Origin: Gossypium raimondii
Lineage: Eukaryota > Streptophyta > Magnoliopsida > Malvales > Malvaceae
Length of the DNA: 64,000 nucleotides
NCBI RefSeq assembly: GCF_025698545.1
Contig: NC_068569.1
Coordinates: 4,650,001-4,714,000 of the forward strand
Reading direction: 5' to 3'
Each line of letters starts with the position of its first letter. Position 1 is the first letter of the stretch. The notes beneath the pieces are model-generated. The model worked only from the letters and a program-made list of their open reading frames with translations. It ran no database searches and was not told the DNA's origin. The translations under genes and the position numbers were made by a program. This document shows positions 12,860 through 25,721 of this stretch, piece by piece.

Positions 12860-15800
12860 ATGGGTACCACTATCATTTCCCCGACTTTCCTCTCTGCTTG
12901 TCTTCTTCTTTTATGCCTTGTCTGCTGTTTGAAGGAGGGGTATGGCTTGGAACGGAGAGCAACTGCAGAGAGCCACCACCTTGAGCACAGCCATACGATC
13001 CAAGTCACTTCTCTTCTGCCCTCCTCTATTTGCAGCCCCGCAACCAAAGGTTAATTACCTCAACTACTCTCTCCCACACTAACCGACCACTCAATTACTT
13101 TAGGTTTTCACAGCAAAATCACTCGCTAACATTATGCTATTGTTGAGTCCCCTGTGCTGGCTGGCTAGCATCATGTCAGCGGGATTGTCTTTCTTGATTG
13201 TACTCGTACATGGAAGCACTCCATGCAAAGCGAAAGAACTGCGGCCCATTAAACTCCACATTTACCTTCTACCACTCCTCTAACACCCTCTTTTGCCAAT
13301 CCCTAAGAAACTTTAGCATAATTGTCTGCGTTTTGAGACAATATTATTACTTACTTTTTCTTTTTGATGATGAATGTTCCCTTTATCATTGAAATACTTT
13401 TATTTCCTGCTAAAAGAAAAAAAATAAAGGAAAGTTAATTATCCTCAAAAGTACGTACGTAGTTCTGAACTTGAAATCGTAGTCCTTGGAGGCAGTGGGT
13501 AGGTTATGATTTTAATTGATTTTTTTTTATTGAGGTAGTCTTTCATATTTCAAAATTTTAGTTTTTAAATTAATGATTTATGAATTACTTATTTTTATTT
13601 TTTAGAATTAAGATATTTTAAATTCAAGATTTTGAATTAATTTAAATCTAGATCTAGATTTCATAAATTTTTTTTAAATTTAATTGTTTAGGATTTGAAT
13701 ATTGTTGTTTGAATTGGACTGGACCAGCCAGTTGGATCAGGAACCAACTACGGTACAGGTCAGGATAAAGGCATTGGACTGATTGATTTGAGAATCGATA
13801 CGGCTATTGAACCGACTGGACCAATTTTTTTATGATTTATTTAATAAAATAGGATGAATTGGTAAAATCGTTCGTATCAGTCAAATCGACCAAACCGGTT
13901 GAATTGACAGAATCGATTGGACTAATAAACTGGTGGCCTAATTATGGATATTATAAATTGAAAGTCAAGGGTTTATAAGTTAAAATGGCGAGAATTATGG
14001 TATAATTTTTTTGAATATTTATATTGTATTTAGTTAAATGCATGAAGCTTCGTTACTGTTTTTAGAATCGAACTGGTCGGTCAGATTGATTGGGTTGGGA
14101 ATCGATCGGGGTACTAGTCTGGAATAAGGGGTTAGATTGGTGGGCTCATGAACCAGTTGAACCAATCGGACCGACCGAACTAATAGTCGAACCAGTTTTA
14201 TCAATTTATTTGTTTTTTATTTTTTAATAATTGGATCGATCGAACTAATTGAATCAATAACTGATAGTTTGACTGGTTCACCTATCGGTCCAATTTTAAA
14301 AATCTTGAACTTCGTTGATGATATATTATAAGTAAAATTAATTAATTATTGTTTCGGTTTTGAAGTGCAAAAGAAAAGAGAAAGAAATAGTACTCATGTT
14401 TTTAAATCAATTTTAATTTTGAAAATTCCAAGTTTTAAATGGATTTTAAAATCCAAATTTTAACTGTTATGAAATTAGACTTGGATTTAATCCAAATCAA
14501 TTTTTTATTGAAATAATGGTTTCCAAACAAAATAAATCTAAAAATATTAATTTTTGAAAAATATAATTTTTCTTTGAAAATTACTTTCCTTAGCATATGA
14601 AAATTTAATTACTTTGAACAATATTGGGAAAGTAATTTCTCAAATAATTAAAAGTTAAAATTTACAAAAAAAAAATAATTACGAAATCATAGAAATGTTC
14701 AAATTCCATCAAATTTAATTTTGATTTAAATGTTAATTAATTTCTAATTATACAAAGTAATTAATAAAAGAGAAATACTTTTTCCTCCATCTTTTTAGTT
14801 TCTACCAAGCACATTAATAAACAACATTTTTTACTACTCTACTCCTTTAATTGCTTTTAATTAAATAATAATTTTCAACCTCCAATCACCTTAAATCTCA
14901 GAATCCTATATATGTGTATGGATTTCCTGACTTTCTTTATTGGAACACCATGCTGATTTGTCGTTAAGACATTTTTCAGTCTAATTAATTAGCCAAGGGC
15001 AGTCACTTGAATCAACATAATATCTTTAATAATACCAATTTATAGTAAATAATCGATGAATCAACTTGGCAAGGACGTGAAACGATGTTAATCCAATTGT
15101 TCCATCATCAAAAGTTGAGTTAATTAGTAGATTAATTGTACATTGTTCTTTAATTACTAAAACATTCTGGTATCGGAATGCATATGTGATGCACGGCTTC
15201 CACTTTCAGAATTGAATAAAAAGTCATCTTTACGAGTTGTCCACAAGCATGGTCCATGCTCCCAACTCCATCGTCAAGATAAAGCAAACATCCCCACTGA
15301 CGCCGAGATCCTTCGACAAGATGAAGCCCGGGTCAAGTCCATTCACTTGAAACTTGCCAGGAGCTCAGGCTCGAGCAATGTCGACCAGATTGATGCAACC
15401 AACCTCCCTGCCAAGGATGGTAGCGTGGTGGGGTCAGGCAATTACGTAGTTACCGTGGGTCTAGGCACCCCGAAGAAAGATTTAACTCTCATATTTGATA
15501 CTGGAAGTGACATCACATGGACACAATGTCAGCCTTGCGCAGGAAGTTGTTATCAACAGCTGGATCCAGTGTTTGCTCCTTCCCAATCCTCAACATATTC
15601 CAACATTTCATGCAACTCAACAACCTGCAATTCACTGGCTTCTGCAACAGGTAACTTTCATGACAAACTTGCCGAGATAAATTTTCATGTAGAGAAAAAG
15701 GAAACGAAAGTTTTATGAGCAAGAATGCGGCTACTCGTGTGAGAAAAATCGTTGATTCGTTGTTATTAATTATTATATTTTATGCTTTCAGGTATTAAAC

Positions 15801-16612
15801 CTAGATGTTCGTCTGCTTGTGTCTATGGCATTCAATACGGAGACATGTCTTTTTCAATTGGATTCTTTGCTAAAGAAACGCTCACCTTGACATCATCTGA
15901 TGTATTCAAGGACTTTCTATTTGGCTGTGGCCAAAACAATCAAGGTCTTTTCCGAGGAGCTGCTGGTTTGATAGGACTTGGACGAGATAAATTATCTCTA
16001 CCTTCACAAACAGCCTTAAAATACAAGGGAGTCTTCTCCTATTGCTTGCCGTCATCTGCCAGCTCAACTGGTTTCCTCAGTTTTGGCGACACTGGTGCCT
16101 CAAAATCCGTAAAATTCATAACATTGTCCACAGTCTCCCAACGTTCAGCCTTTTACGGAATTGACATTACTGGAATAAGTGTTGGTGGACAAAAACTATC
16201 AATTGCAGCCTCTGTTTTCACTGCTGGTAGTGCCATCATTGACTCTGGAACTGTCATCACCCGGCTACCGCCCACAGCCTACGCGGCACTGAGCTCAGAA
16301 TTTAAGAAACAGATGAGCCAATATCCAATGGCACCAGCTTCAAAGCTGCTGGACACATGCTATGACTTTACCAAGTATTCTTCAGTTAACGTACCTAAGA
16401 TTAGCTTCTTCTTCAGCGGGGGTGTTGAGGTGCCTATTGCAGCTGAGGGAATATTTTTCGTTAGAAGTATCTCACAAGTGTGCCTAGCGTTTGCCCGCAA
16501 CAATAATGACACAGATATAGGGATCTTTGGGAATACACAGCAAAAGACACTTCAAGTGGTATACGATGTTGCTGGTGGGAGGCTTGGGTTTGCTACAGGG
16601 GGATGCACCTAA
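12860..16612 (+). CDS. Nepenthesin-type aspartic protease 1 (At5g10770/AED1-like)
   Basis: This is a secreted pepsin-like (A1) aspartic endopeptidase of the plant atypical/nepenthesin group. The Arabidopsis relatives At5g10770 and AED1 are apoplastic and defence-linked. Exons 12860-13049, 15210-15650 and 15792-16612 join in frame to 483 aa. Residues 1-25 are a signal peptide with a leucine-rich core. A propeptide containing VVHKHGPCS (about 73-81) precedes the catalytic domain. The two catalytic aspartates are Asp160 (FDTGSDITWTQC) and Asp361 (IIDSGTVITRLPP). The substrate flap is in the YGDMSFS region, and paired cysteines typical of the nepenthesin insert follow the first Asp. The first intron is unusually long (2160 bp) and contains repeat insertions (13709-14300). 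The gene looks intact. It is one of three close tandem paralogues on this strand. The first exon assignment rests on the match to the second gene, which has the same signal-peptide exon. Confidence 0.88.
13709..13940. repeat. Decayed repeat rich in GGTTGAATTGAC-like words (copy a)
   Basis: It lies inside the long first intron of protease gene 1. It contains alternating GAACCG and CGGTTC-like words such as CAAACCGGTTGAATTGAC and resembles 14064-14300. The motif content is that of common plant non-autonomous repeats. I cannot assign a family. Confidence 0.45.
14064..14300. repeat. Decayed repeat rich in GGTTGAATTGAC-like words (copy b)
   Basis: A second copy of the repeat at 13709-13940, about 120 bp further on in the same intron. 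It has ATCGAACTGGTCGGTCAGAT at the left end and GACTGGTTCACCTATCGGTC at the right end. The two copies are too diverged for a recent local duplication. Confidence 0.45.
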
Positions 16613-17642
16613 GTTTTCAAAGCTAATTGAGAAGAAAATCTTCGAGTTAGCTGTCAAATCATAAGTCATATAATATAATAGTAAGTTTGGCTTAAGATTG
16701 AAATAATCGATGCACTAGTAAAACTTATCAGTACTCTACTCCCTAGGTGGATACTTGTCTGCTTTGTTTACCCATCTATCATTCAGGAAAATAAATTGTT
16801 CGCTGCAGAATTATGTTCAATGATGTATGATTTTGTATGGAAATGTTAAACCTCCAAATCTTATATGAGTCTCTTGAATGAATATATATATATCTGGCGC
16901 AAGTTTAAGAGTTAAGAAATAAAAGCTTCAGTTTCAGCAGGTTCTAGGATAATAGCTCGAAAAGGGGATAGCCCAAGGTCCCTATTTGAGCACAAGAGCA
17001 GTCCGCATTTTATCCTGGATCATTGCTTGTTTTCACTCCCTCGATCTTATACTTTCAATCCTTGGTTTGTCCAAGCACAGCCCTAATAAGTAATCCTAGT
17101 CTTTCTTGAAAATATGTGTGTATACACACACATCGTCTCCCCCATTGACTTTTGACGTTCACGTTGGGTGGTTACTGTTCCAATTACAAACATATTGTAT
17201 TGCTAGTGTATCAGCCACTGATTAAGTCAGCCAAGTTTCCATTGATGTTATCGTCTCTCTCCAATGGCTGCTTGATTCATGGCCCACGGTCACTCAAGTA
17301 ATATTGGGCACATGAAATTATATGAAACTAATCCCAATTTTACCACCTTTTTTTAATTAAATATGCGAGATTCATTGAAAGAGAGTGCAAAGCTGTGGAT
17401 CTGATCAAAGCCCATTGCAAGAAAAACTATGGATGGCTTGGGCTCAGCTGATCAAGGGACCCAGGAAAGCCATCAAGGTTCAAAAACAGAAAACTCCAAA
17501 ATAAAAACCATGCGGTTCCAAAACAAAACATAATCAAAAGAGAACCAAGGGACGGAGCAGGGCAGAAAATGCAGCAGCAGAAAACCGTGCATTCCATCTA
17601 AACGGGAAACTTTGCATACATACGAGAAACTTAACTTTGCCA
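16613..17642. other. 3' flank of protease gene 1
   Basis: This stretch is related in parts to 25722-26290 behind protease gene 2 (shared GACTTTTGACGTT and the ACTCAA..AGTAATAT words). It therefore belongs to the same duplication unit. The part at 17380-17640 resembles the upstream region of protease gene 3 (28160-28415). No other gene is seen. Confidence 0.5.
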
Positions 17643-17849
17643 ATGCCTATTGTGATTGTACTAAACTTTGACTGCATTCCTAATTGTCTGCTAATTCCCT
17701 CGTCCTCGTCTTGCTGAGTCTCTGCTCTTCGTGCAAGACTACATATGCGTTCCGAGGGACAAATATTAGTTTGGATGGCAAGTATTTTCACCGTATTCTT
17801 CACGTTAATTCTGTACTAGCATCAGCCGCTTGCCACTCATCTATCCAAG
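17643..17849 (+). pseudogene. Orphan first exon of an aspartic protease (relic of a gene 3 paralogue)
   Basis: This segment aligns base by base with exon 1 of protease gene 3 (28416-28611). The shared stretches include TCTGCTAATT, TGCAAGACTACAT and a donor-like AAGGTTA end. Relative to gene 3 there is a net 2-base gain before the shared TCTGCTAATT, so the frame opened by the ATG at 17643 soon stops. A shifted frame still encodes CSSCKTTYAFRGT, close to CSSCKTTFAFQGT of gene 3. No second or third exon follows. It is the remnant of a protease gene that lost its catalytic domain. It is unlikely to make a functional protein. Confidence 0.75.
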
Positions 17850-20565
17850 GTTATATTAATTTAGTAATATACTCACTAATCATACGCAGATTTTGCTTTT
17901 ACTAATGTCTTTACCTTCTATATATTTTGTTACTGAACCTTATCCATTATATGTATCTTAAGTGAACAAACAAGTGCTCACATCCCCTTTTATATGTTAA
18001 CTACTGAGAAGGTGGTGAGGAAGTGCCGATGAATCTGCAATGGAAGGAAGCTGTTGTGTTGGTCTTGGCTTGTTTTCGTGTGATTCTTTGTTCTGCAACT
18101 GTGGAACACTCATTTCTTCTCGATTTTTTGTACCGCCTGCTGCAGTCTTGTATTTTCATTAGCTAGTGTCATTAGGATCCCGCTAAGGAAGAAGCAAGGA
18201 AAAACGTGTTCTAGTTCAGCTTAGTTATTTCTACTAAGATTTGTTACTCCACGGGGAAAAAGTGGTACAGACAAATTAATTGGCTTTGGCTTCTTGGCAA
18301 TGATCCACTTCCATATTCAAAAGACTAAAATAGATTATAGCGTGGAGATTTCCTCGTTTCTGACACTCTCTAGTGCCAATTGCTGGTTTCACTATGATAT
18401 AAATGACTACATAATTGAGGAAATTAAATATTTAAAAAGTCTGGGATGAATCGATTTTCAAGGAAATATAAATTTGAATAATAGAAGCTTTCTTGATAAG
18501 AATGTGCTCAGGCACTACCTGTTTGTTTTGTTTTAAGTCTGAAAAGTAAAGGTAAAATGCATGCTCCTTATCCTTTGAATGGGTAGCCTACCATCCATTT
18601 CTATAATTCTATTCTATCCAATCCCCACTAGATTATTTTTATACTTAAATCAAATATTTGCCTATTTGAATTTCATGCCACAAATCAAAATATAGATATA
18701 TTTACGAGATGGGATCTGACAAATCTATTATTCTTTAAATTATGAGAGAGTAAACTTACCACTTAATTAAATAAGATGTTCTAATCTTGTGACACTAGAA
18801 CCTCGTATATCAATATTTATTGTCCGCAAATCTTTCAAAATCTACCTATGAGAGGTAATAATTACGGCCATATTCCCAACAGATTTTATACTATGAGCAT
18901 TAGCTACTTTATTTACCTTATCTAGGTGGTAATTCTTACTTCTTACCATTTTCATGGTCTCATATTCAACTTTTGATAAGTAAATAGATATTTTAATTTA
19001 TTGTGATATGTACAACAGTAAAAACATTGAAAATAATATTAATATGCACAAATTTTATGGGTTTATAAATTTGAAGATTCTAATTTATGATCCCATTTCT
19101 GAATATCATGTAACTTCTAAATAAAATAATCATACCATATAAAAGAACATGCTTCATTCTAAATAACTTTTCTCAATGTGTCAAAACTATAATAAAGAAT
19201 ACCTAAACATTATAATTGGACTCCGTAAAATTTGAGCTAATAGCTATAAATGTCCATTAAAATTTATGGGTAATGACATTGAATATTTGACTTAGATTCC
19301 ATCATCAGTTTGAATAATTGATGAAATTGAATTAAAGAAATATTAATTTTACCAAGTAAATTACTTTTGAGTAACTCAGTTTTATTTTGAATCAAACTCC
19401 AACCCTTGAAACAATATTTGACCACATTTAAACATAACTTGGAATATAAATTTCAAGCTCTTACTGTTTTCTTCATCTTACCCTTCATCAAAGTTTTACT
19501 GTTTGCATAAAGTTTGTCCCTATAGCTGTCTGTATGTGGAGGAGTAGAAGCAAGTGGTGTGCACCAAACTCAGTTTTCTTTTTCATTAATAACTAGAAGG
19601 ATTTGCCAATTCAGAGCATGCAACTCCACTTTAATTCATTAATTGCATAGCCAATCCATACAAGTTAAATCGTCTATGACGCAATAATTTGATTGTTTGT
19701 TGCAAAAATAATTAAGGAATTGAACCCTCACCTAATTCCGTTCCATTTCCTTTTCCTTGTAACATAATCAAGTGGGAATCTTATATGATGATAAGTGGGT
19801 AGCCCATCAATCTCTCACTTACAATGGGGACACAAGAAAAGATTCCAGCTTCCAATTTCAATCACCACCCAATAGAAAAAATAATCCTTGGTTGGGTTAC
19901 AGCCAAACGGGATTCCAATCCATCACCTACAAAAGTTCAAAGATCCCACCTATATTAATGCCCACTAGCATTGCTTATACTGACCAAAACTAGTTTCCAA
20001 ACATGTATAATTGAGGACTGGACCCTACTGCTTCATGTCTTTCTAGGCAACACTGACAAGGATGTCCAATAACTGAAGATTCATGGAATTTCCAAGCTAC
20101 TTCAACTAATTGGTATATTGGGTTCCTCTACCTCTCTTTCACCAACATTCTTCAACTAGAATTTTTATAAACTTATGTATTAGATATTGAAGCTTCTGTG
20201 GGTTTGCCAATATTTATAATCTTTATTTGTAAAAGTATATTGAATTTTTAAACAAGATTGCTGTTCCCCAGAAGGAGAGATTCTAATGTGATAATGTATT
20301 AAGGAAAGTTGCAAAAGATTTTATTTTTGGTAAATTACAATGTGTGGATAGGTTAAGCAGTACTTTCAGCTATACTTATTTTAAGCTTTGGAGGTCTAAC
20401 GTGGACTCCTCAAGTCAATTATTATTTGTTAGGTGCATGCATATGTTAATTATGTCCATTGCCCATTTTAGTTACTCGTACGTGCTTGGAATTTCCTTTG
20501 GCAACCAGCATGCGTCTATGACTCTATGTCATAATAGCACATATACTAAATTCTACCACTATATA

Positions 20566-20595
20566 TAATAATAATAATAGTAATAATAATAATGG
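20566..20595. repeat. (ATA/AAT)n trinucleotide repeat
   Basis: A run of ATA/AAT units with one interruption, immediately left of copy 2 of the dispersed repeat. Confidence 0.75.
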
Positions 20596-20631
20596 TAATT
20601 TCTAATTTATAGAGTTATTTATAAGTTGGAT

Positions 20632-21196
20632 TGAGTTACGTCTAAAAATAGAACAATTTGAGTAAAAATATAGGCCTAAAAAATAGATTTGAGAAAAAAA
20701 TAAGGCCCTTCTAGAAAATGGGTTAGGCCACAAGTAAGGTTTTTTTGAGTTAAATTAGGCTCGAACTTGCAATAAAAAAACCTTGTTTTTTGCTATTTTT
20801 TTTTCACTTTTTACCATTGTTTTACTACCATTTCACTATTATGTTGCTACTATTTTGTTGTTAATGTTTGGATATTATATAACACTTGTTTTATTGTTAA
20901 CTTTACTACTATTTTAGAGACGTTTGCTTGTCAAGTTACATTTATCTTAGTGTTATTTAAGTATAAAGATTTTTTAAATTTATTTTCAATTTGTTGGGAA
21001 ACATTTAATTTAATATTTTTAGTATATTTGCTGTATTATATTTTTAAAATTTTTATAAAAAAATAAAATTTAAAAAAATTAATATGGTCAAGCCAGGCCC
21101 AAATTTTAATATTTTTATCCGAATTAACTTAGATAAAAATTTTGACCCATTTTTATATCAGATCCGGGCCTAAAATTCTGTTTGAATCGGCCCGAC
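20632..21196 (+). repeat. ~565-bp dispersed repeat (copy 2 of 3)
   Basis: The most complete copy of the family also found at 6583-6860 and 44240-44800. It ends GAATCGGCCCGAC. The left end is roughly complementary to this, suggesting inverted termini. It has no coding capacity. It sits inside the duplicated upstream region of protease gene 2 and has no counterpart in the 9.1-10.2 kb copy, so the insertion followed the duplication. Confidence 0.6.
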
Positions 21197-22460
21197 AATG
21201 AAAAACTCTATTTCCAATAATAATGAATGAATGAAATTAGATAATAATATCATACGTATAAATATCATGTTATAGGCAGGACCCAAAAGAAGAAAATAGG
21301 CAGTCTAGGCATAATTTAGGCTCCAATCCAAGTTATAGCATTAAATTGGTGCGGTTTATTTTAAGGAAAAAATTACTTAAAATTTGCGCCATTCTTTTGG
21401 TTTACAAATTCAGGCATCCCCTTCATTTTGTAAAAACTCATTCAAGATGTTAGCCTTAATTTGGGAAACATTATATAAGAGGTAACCCCACGAGGAGTTG
21501 CTATCGATACAGCTAGATTGAAAGTCGAAATAAGAAATTAAAGAAAAAGGGCTTGATGGGATTAGTTCACATGACATAAATATATAAAAAAAATACAAAT
21601 ACTAAAAGACAGAGAGAGAAAATAATAAAGCAAGTTGCTCTTGTATTTTTCAGATAACTATCACCAAAAAGCTTTTGCTCTTTCCATTTCCATTTGAGAA
21701 TTTCATAAGACGAAACGAAGCCCCACCATGTTATATTTTTCACATTGGCCGGCTGCTCATAAAAACACATACGCCTGGATTTTGTGATAGAATTTGAAAA
21801 CAAAATTTTATTCTTTTCCCATTAAAATCATTAAACACCTCTTTTTTTTAACCAAAAAAAAATACCTTTATCACCTTTAAATCCCAATAATGTCTAAACA
21901 CACAATAATTAACGTTGCTGTGGTTCCAAATTGTCACTATTGGCCCGAAAATACATGTCAGTTCGGCACTGTTAATTTTAAGAACACTTCTCAAATCTGG
22001 CATTAATTTGCAGCATTAGGGACCCAATTTTGAGCAAGCAACAAGCGAACATTACATCAGATAAATTAATTCCAGGGTTGATATTGCTGCCGTGAAGAAG
22101 CTTCTGATTTGATGTGTACAGAGCAAAACAAAGATAATATTGTTGCCAAAAAGAAAAAGGCTTTAAACTTGGGGTGAAATAAGGAAATATATTGCTTTTA
22201 GGTTACAACTTCACTAAGCTGTAAAGAAATCTTACGAAGTTTGGACAATAACAATTGTAATCAACGAAACTTTAACACACCATGAACTCAAAACTTAGCA
22301 TAGCTCTTCCCAAGTACCGTGCTTGGTAGGCAACGTGTTGAGTGCCTGTTAGTAGAGTAATTTGTTAATTGTGCATTATGATATATGATCCAAGGATGAC
22401 GTGTAAGAATGGGTAACCTATATCTTGTGTCTCCACTCTCATACAGAATATATATGTGTG

Positions 22461-22470
22461 TATATATATA
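22461..22470 (+). promoter_or_regulatory. Likely TATA box of protease gene 2
   Basis: TATATATATA lies 48 bases before the ATG at 22509, in the same arrangement as protease gene 1. Confidence 0.45.
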
Positions 22471-22508
22471 GCGGAGTGTGCTTGTAAGATGAGAAATTAA
22501 GCTGGACC

Positions 22509-25500
22509 ATGGGTGCCACTGTCATTTCCCCGACCTACCTCTCTGCTTATCTTCTTCTTTTATGCCTTGTCTGCTCTTTGAAGGAGGGGTATGCCAAGGG
22601 ACGAAGAGCAACTGTTGCAGAGAGTCACCACCTTGAGCACAGCCATACCATCCAAGTTAGCTCTCTTCTACCCTCCTCTATTTGCAGCCCTGCAACCAAA
22701 GGTTAATTACCTCATCTCTCTCTCGCTCTCTCACACACAAACCAACCAGGCTTGAGCTGGCTCTTGGCTTGTTCATTACTTTAGTATTTTACAGTAAAAA
22801 CACTCATTGAGATCATGCTTTATTGAATCCATTGTGCTGGCTGGCGGGCTAGCATTCATGTCAGTAGGATCGTATTTGTTGATTAAGCTTATCGTTATAC
22901 TCAACGTATACAGTCATGTCTGCTGTCTGCTGCTTTGCCAGTTACAGACCAGCAGTTAGCCTTTCTTTTCTTTTCCCTGGACCAATTAGAATAAGTCATT
23001 TTCAATAGTCTTTTTTGGACAAAAGAATAATTTGTTCATTTATCCAAAAGAAGTAGCCAAGCTGCTACGACGAAAACACCATGGTAGTAGTAGCAGTACA
23101 GCACAAATACTAAGCTAATTAAACCTAGAGATTCGTTCAAAAGAAAAACACAGACATGTTCAGGACCCAAGCACGGCAGAGATCGTTTTTAAACAAGTGC
23201 CTAGCAATATTTCTAATTCCATAAAGCCTGAAACAAAATAGAAAAAAAAGCAGCAGTGTGCTATTTTTCCCTCCATAAATCTTGTATTTTCTCCTTTCCA
23301 GATACAGTAAAAGGGAAGCTTTCCATGCAAAACGAAGAATTACAGCCAATAATACAATTTCCTTTTTGGACTTGAATTGAGTCCATTGAAACTCCACTAA
23401 CCTTTTCGTACTTGGAATATATGCCAACCGACTCTAGCCACTGCCACACCCGTAGGACCCTCTTTTCCAATCCTTAACAAACTTGAGCTCAATTGATTGT
23501 CCTTCTTGATGACTTTTTAAGGCAAAGAAAATTTTCATTATTTGAATTTAATGATGTGTGTTCCATTAATTATTAAAATACTTTTTTTTCTTTAGAAAAA
23601 AAGGGTAAGTTAATTATTATCCCCAAAAGTTCTAGTCCATGGGAGGCCAGAGGAAGGTTATGCTTTTAGGCCAATTCTAGCATTGTTTAGCGACTTTGGT
23701 CATATGAAAAGATATAAAAAGAATCTTAAAAAAATAAAGGAATAATTTTGTCTTCAAACATTGCTCTGACAACAGAATGAAAAGTAGTACGGTCTTGGAT
23801 AAATACTCGTTGCTCGTAGGCAGTGCAATAGCTAAGGTAAGGTGAAATAATATGATTGGTGATGCAATGATTGAAACTAAGGAAAACTTTTCATTTTTCT
23901 CCCTTTTTTTTTTCATGATTTCAAAGCTTTTGGAACTAATACTTTGGAATTCTTAATTAATTGCAAAGATTTAAGGAAATTTGGTTTTGTTTTTCATTGA
24001 TTCAAAAGATTAGCTAACCACAATCTTAAATCTCAGAATTATATGTTTTTGGATTTCCTGATTTTCTGTATTGGAAAGCAATGCTCTGTTGTCGTTAAAA
24101 CATTTCTTTCAATCTTTAGGTAATGCATTATCGGGCAGTCACTTTCATCAGCGATAAATCATACCTAATAATAGCAATTTAATAGTAAATTATCAATGAA
24201 CCAACAGGGCAAGGGTGTGCAACAATATGTTAATCCATTTTTTTCATAACCAATTTTAAATAAATAAATTGCATCGATCCCATCATATATTAATTAGCAG
24301 TTTTAATTTTATCTTTAATTCTTAAAACATTCTAGTATTGGAATGCGTATGTGATGCATGGTTTCCACTTTCAGTATTAGACAAAAAGTCATCTTTACAA
24401 GTTGTCCACAAGCATGGTCCATGCTCTCAACTCTATCATCACGATAAAGCAAATATCCCCACTCACGCCGAGATCCTCCTCCAAGATGTAGCCCGGGTCA
24501 AGTCCATCCACTCAAAACTTGCCAAGAGCCTAGGCTCTACCAAAGTCGACCAGACTGATGCAGCCAATATCCCTGCCAAGGATGGCAGCGTGGTGGGGTC
24601 GGGCAATTACGTAGTTACCGTGGGTCTGGGCACCCCGAAGAAAGATTTAACTCTCATATTTGATACTGGAAGTGACATTACATGGACACAATGTCAGCCT
24701 TGTGTAGGAACTTGCTATAAACAGCAAGATCCTGTTTTTGCCCCATCCTTGTCCTCAACATATTCCAACATTTCATGCAGCTCAACTACCTGCAATTCAC
24801 TGGCTTCTGCAACAGGTAACTTTCATCGATTTTGTTGGATATCTTTCAAGCCTGGATTCAAATAACTAGTTAATTCGTTGTCATTATATTCTTTCAGGTA
24901 ACACACCTGGCTGTTCATCATCAGCTTGTGTCTACGGCATTCAATATGGAGACTCATCTTTCTCAGTTGGAATCTTTGCTAAAGAAAAGCTCACCTTGAC
25001 ATCAACTGATGTGTTCGATGACTTTCTATTTGGTTGTGGCCAAAATAATCAAGGTCTTTTCGGAGGGGCAGCCGGATTGATAGGACTTGGCCGAGATAAA
25101 TTATCTTTACCTTCACAAACCGCCTCTAAATACAAGAAATACTTCTCCTACTGCTTGCCATCATCCGCCAGCTCAACCGGTTTCCTCAGTTTTGGCTACG
25201 GTGGCGTATCGAAATTCGTAAAATTCACAACGTTGACCACTCTCTCCCAAGGTGCATCCTTTTACGGAATTGACATTGTTGGAATAAGCGTTGGTGGCAA
25301 AAAACTACCGATATCAGCCTCTGTTTTCACTGCTGGTGGCGCCATCATTGACTCTGGAACTGTCATCACCCGACTACCACCGACGGCATATACAGCACTG
25401 AGCTCTGAATTTAGGAAACTAATGAGCCGATATCCAAAGGCACAACCACTTTCAATCCTGGATACATGCTATGACTTTACCAAGTTTTCTTCGGTTAGTG

Positions 25501-25721
25501 TACCTAAGATAAGCATCTTCTTCAGTGGGGGTGTTGAGGTTCCGATTGCCGCAAAGGGAATTTTGTATGTTAATGCTATCTCGCAAGTGTGTCTAGCGTT
25601 TGCCGGTAACACTGACGACACAGAGGTAGGGATCTTTGGGAATACACAGCAAAAGACACTGCAAGTGGTATACGATGGTGTTGGAGGGAAGCTTGGGTTT
25701 GCTACAGGGGGATGCACCTAA
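22509..25721 (+). CDS. Nepenthesin-type aspartic protease 2 (At5g10770/AED1-like)
   Basis: A secreted A1-family aspartic endopeptidase and the closest paralogue of gene 1. Exons 22509-22701, 24375-24815 and 24898-25721 join in frame to 485 aa. The signal peptide is at about residues 1-26 (AYLLLLCLVCSL). The propeptide carries VVHKHGPCS. Catalytic residues are Asp161 (FDTGSDITWTQC) and Asp363 (IIDSGTVITRLPP). The flap region is YGDSSFS, which is more canonical than the YGDMSFS of gene 1. The C-terminal domain ends LGFATGGCT. The first intron (1673 bp) is shorter than in gene 1 and lacks the two repeats found there. Promoter, first intron and 3' flank all share sequence with gene 1, which indicates tandem duplication of the whole locus. 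All three exons are open with canonical splice sites. Confidence 0.9.

Larger units (their letters stand above)
17850..22460. other. Intergenic DNA between the relic exon and protease gene 2
   Basis: No gene is recognised. 18000-18300 is less AT-rich and unassigned. A 73-codon open frame at 19772-19993 has no known domain. 20340-21480 is the duplicated upstream segment also seen at 9130-10250, interrupted by copy 2 of the dispersed repeat. The last 300 bases match the promoter region of protease gene 1. Confidence 0.5.

Noticed and set aside
19772-19993. 73-codon open frame upstream of protease gene 2
   Set aside because: It matches no family. Position and composition fit intergenic DNA.
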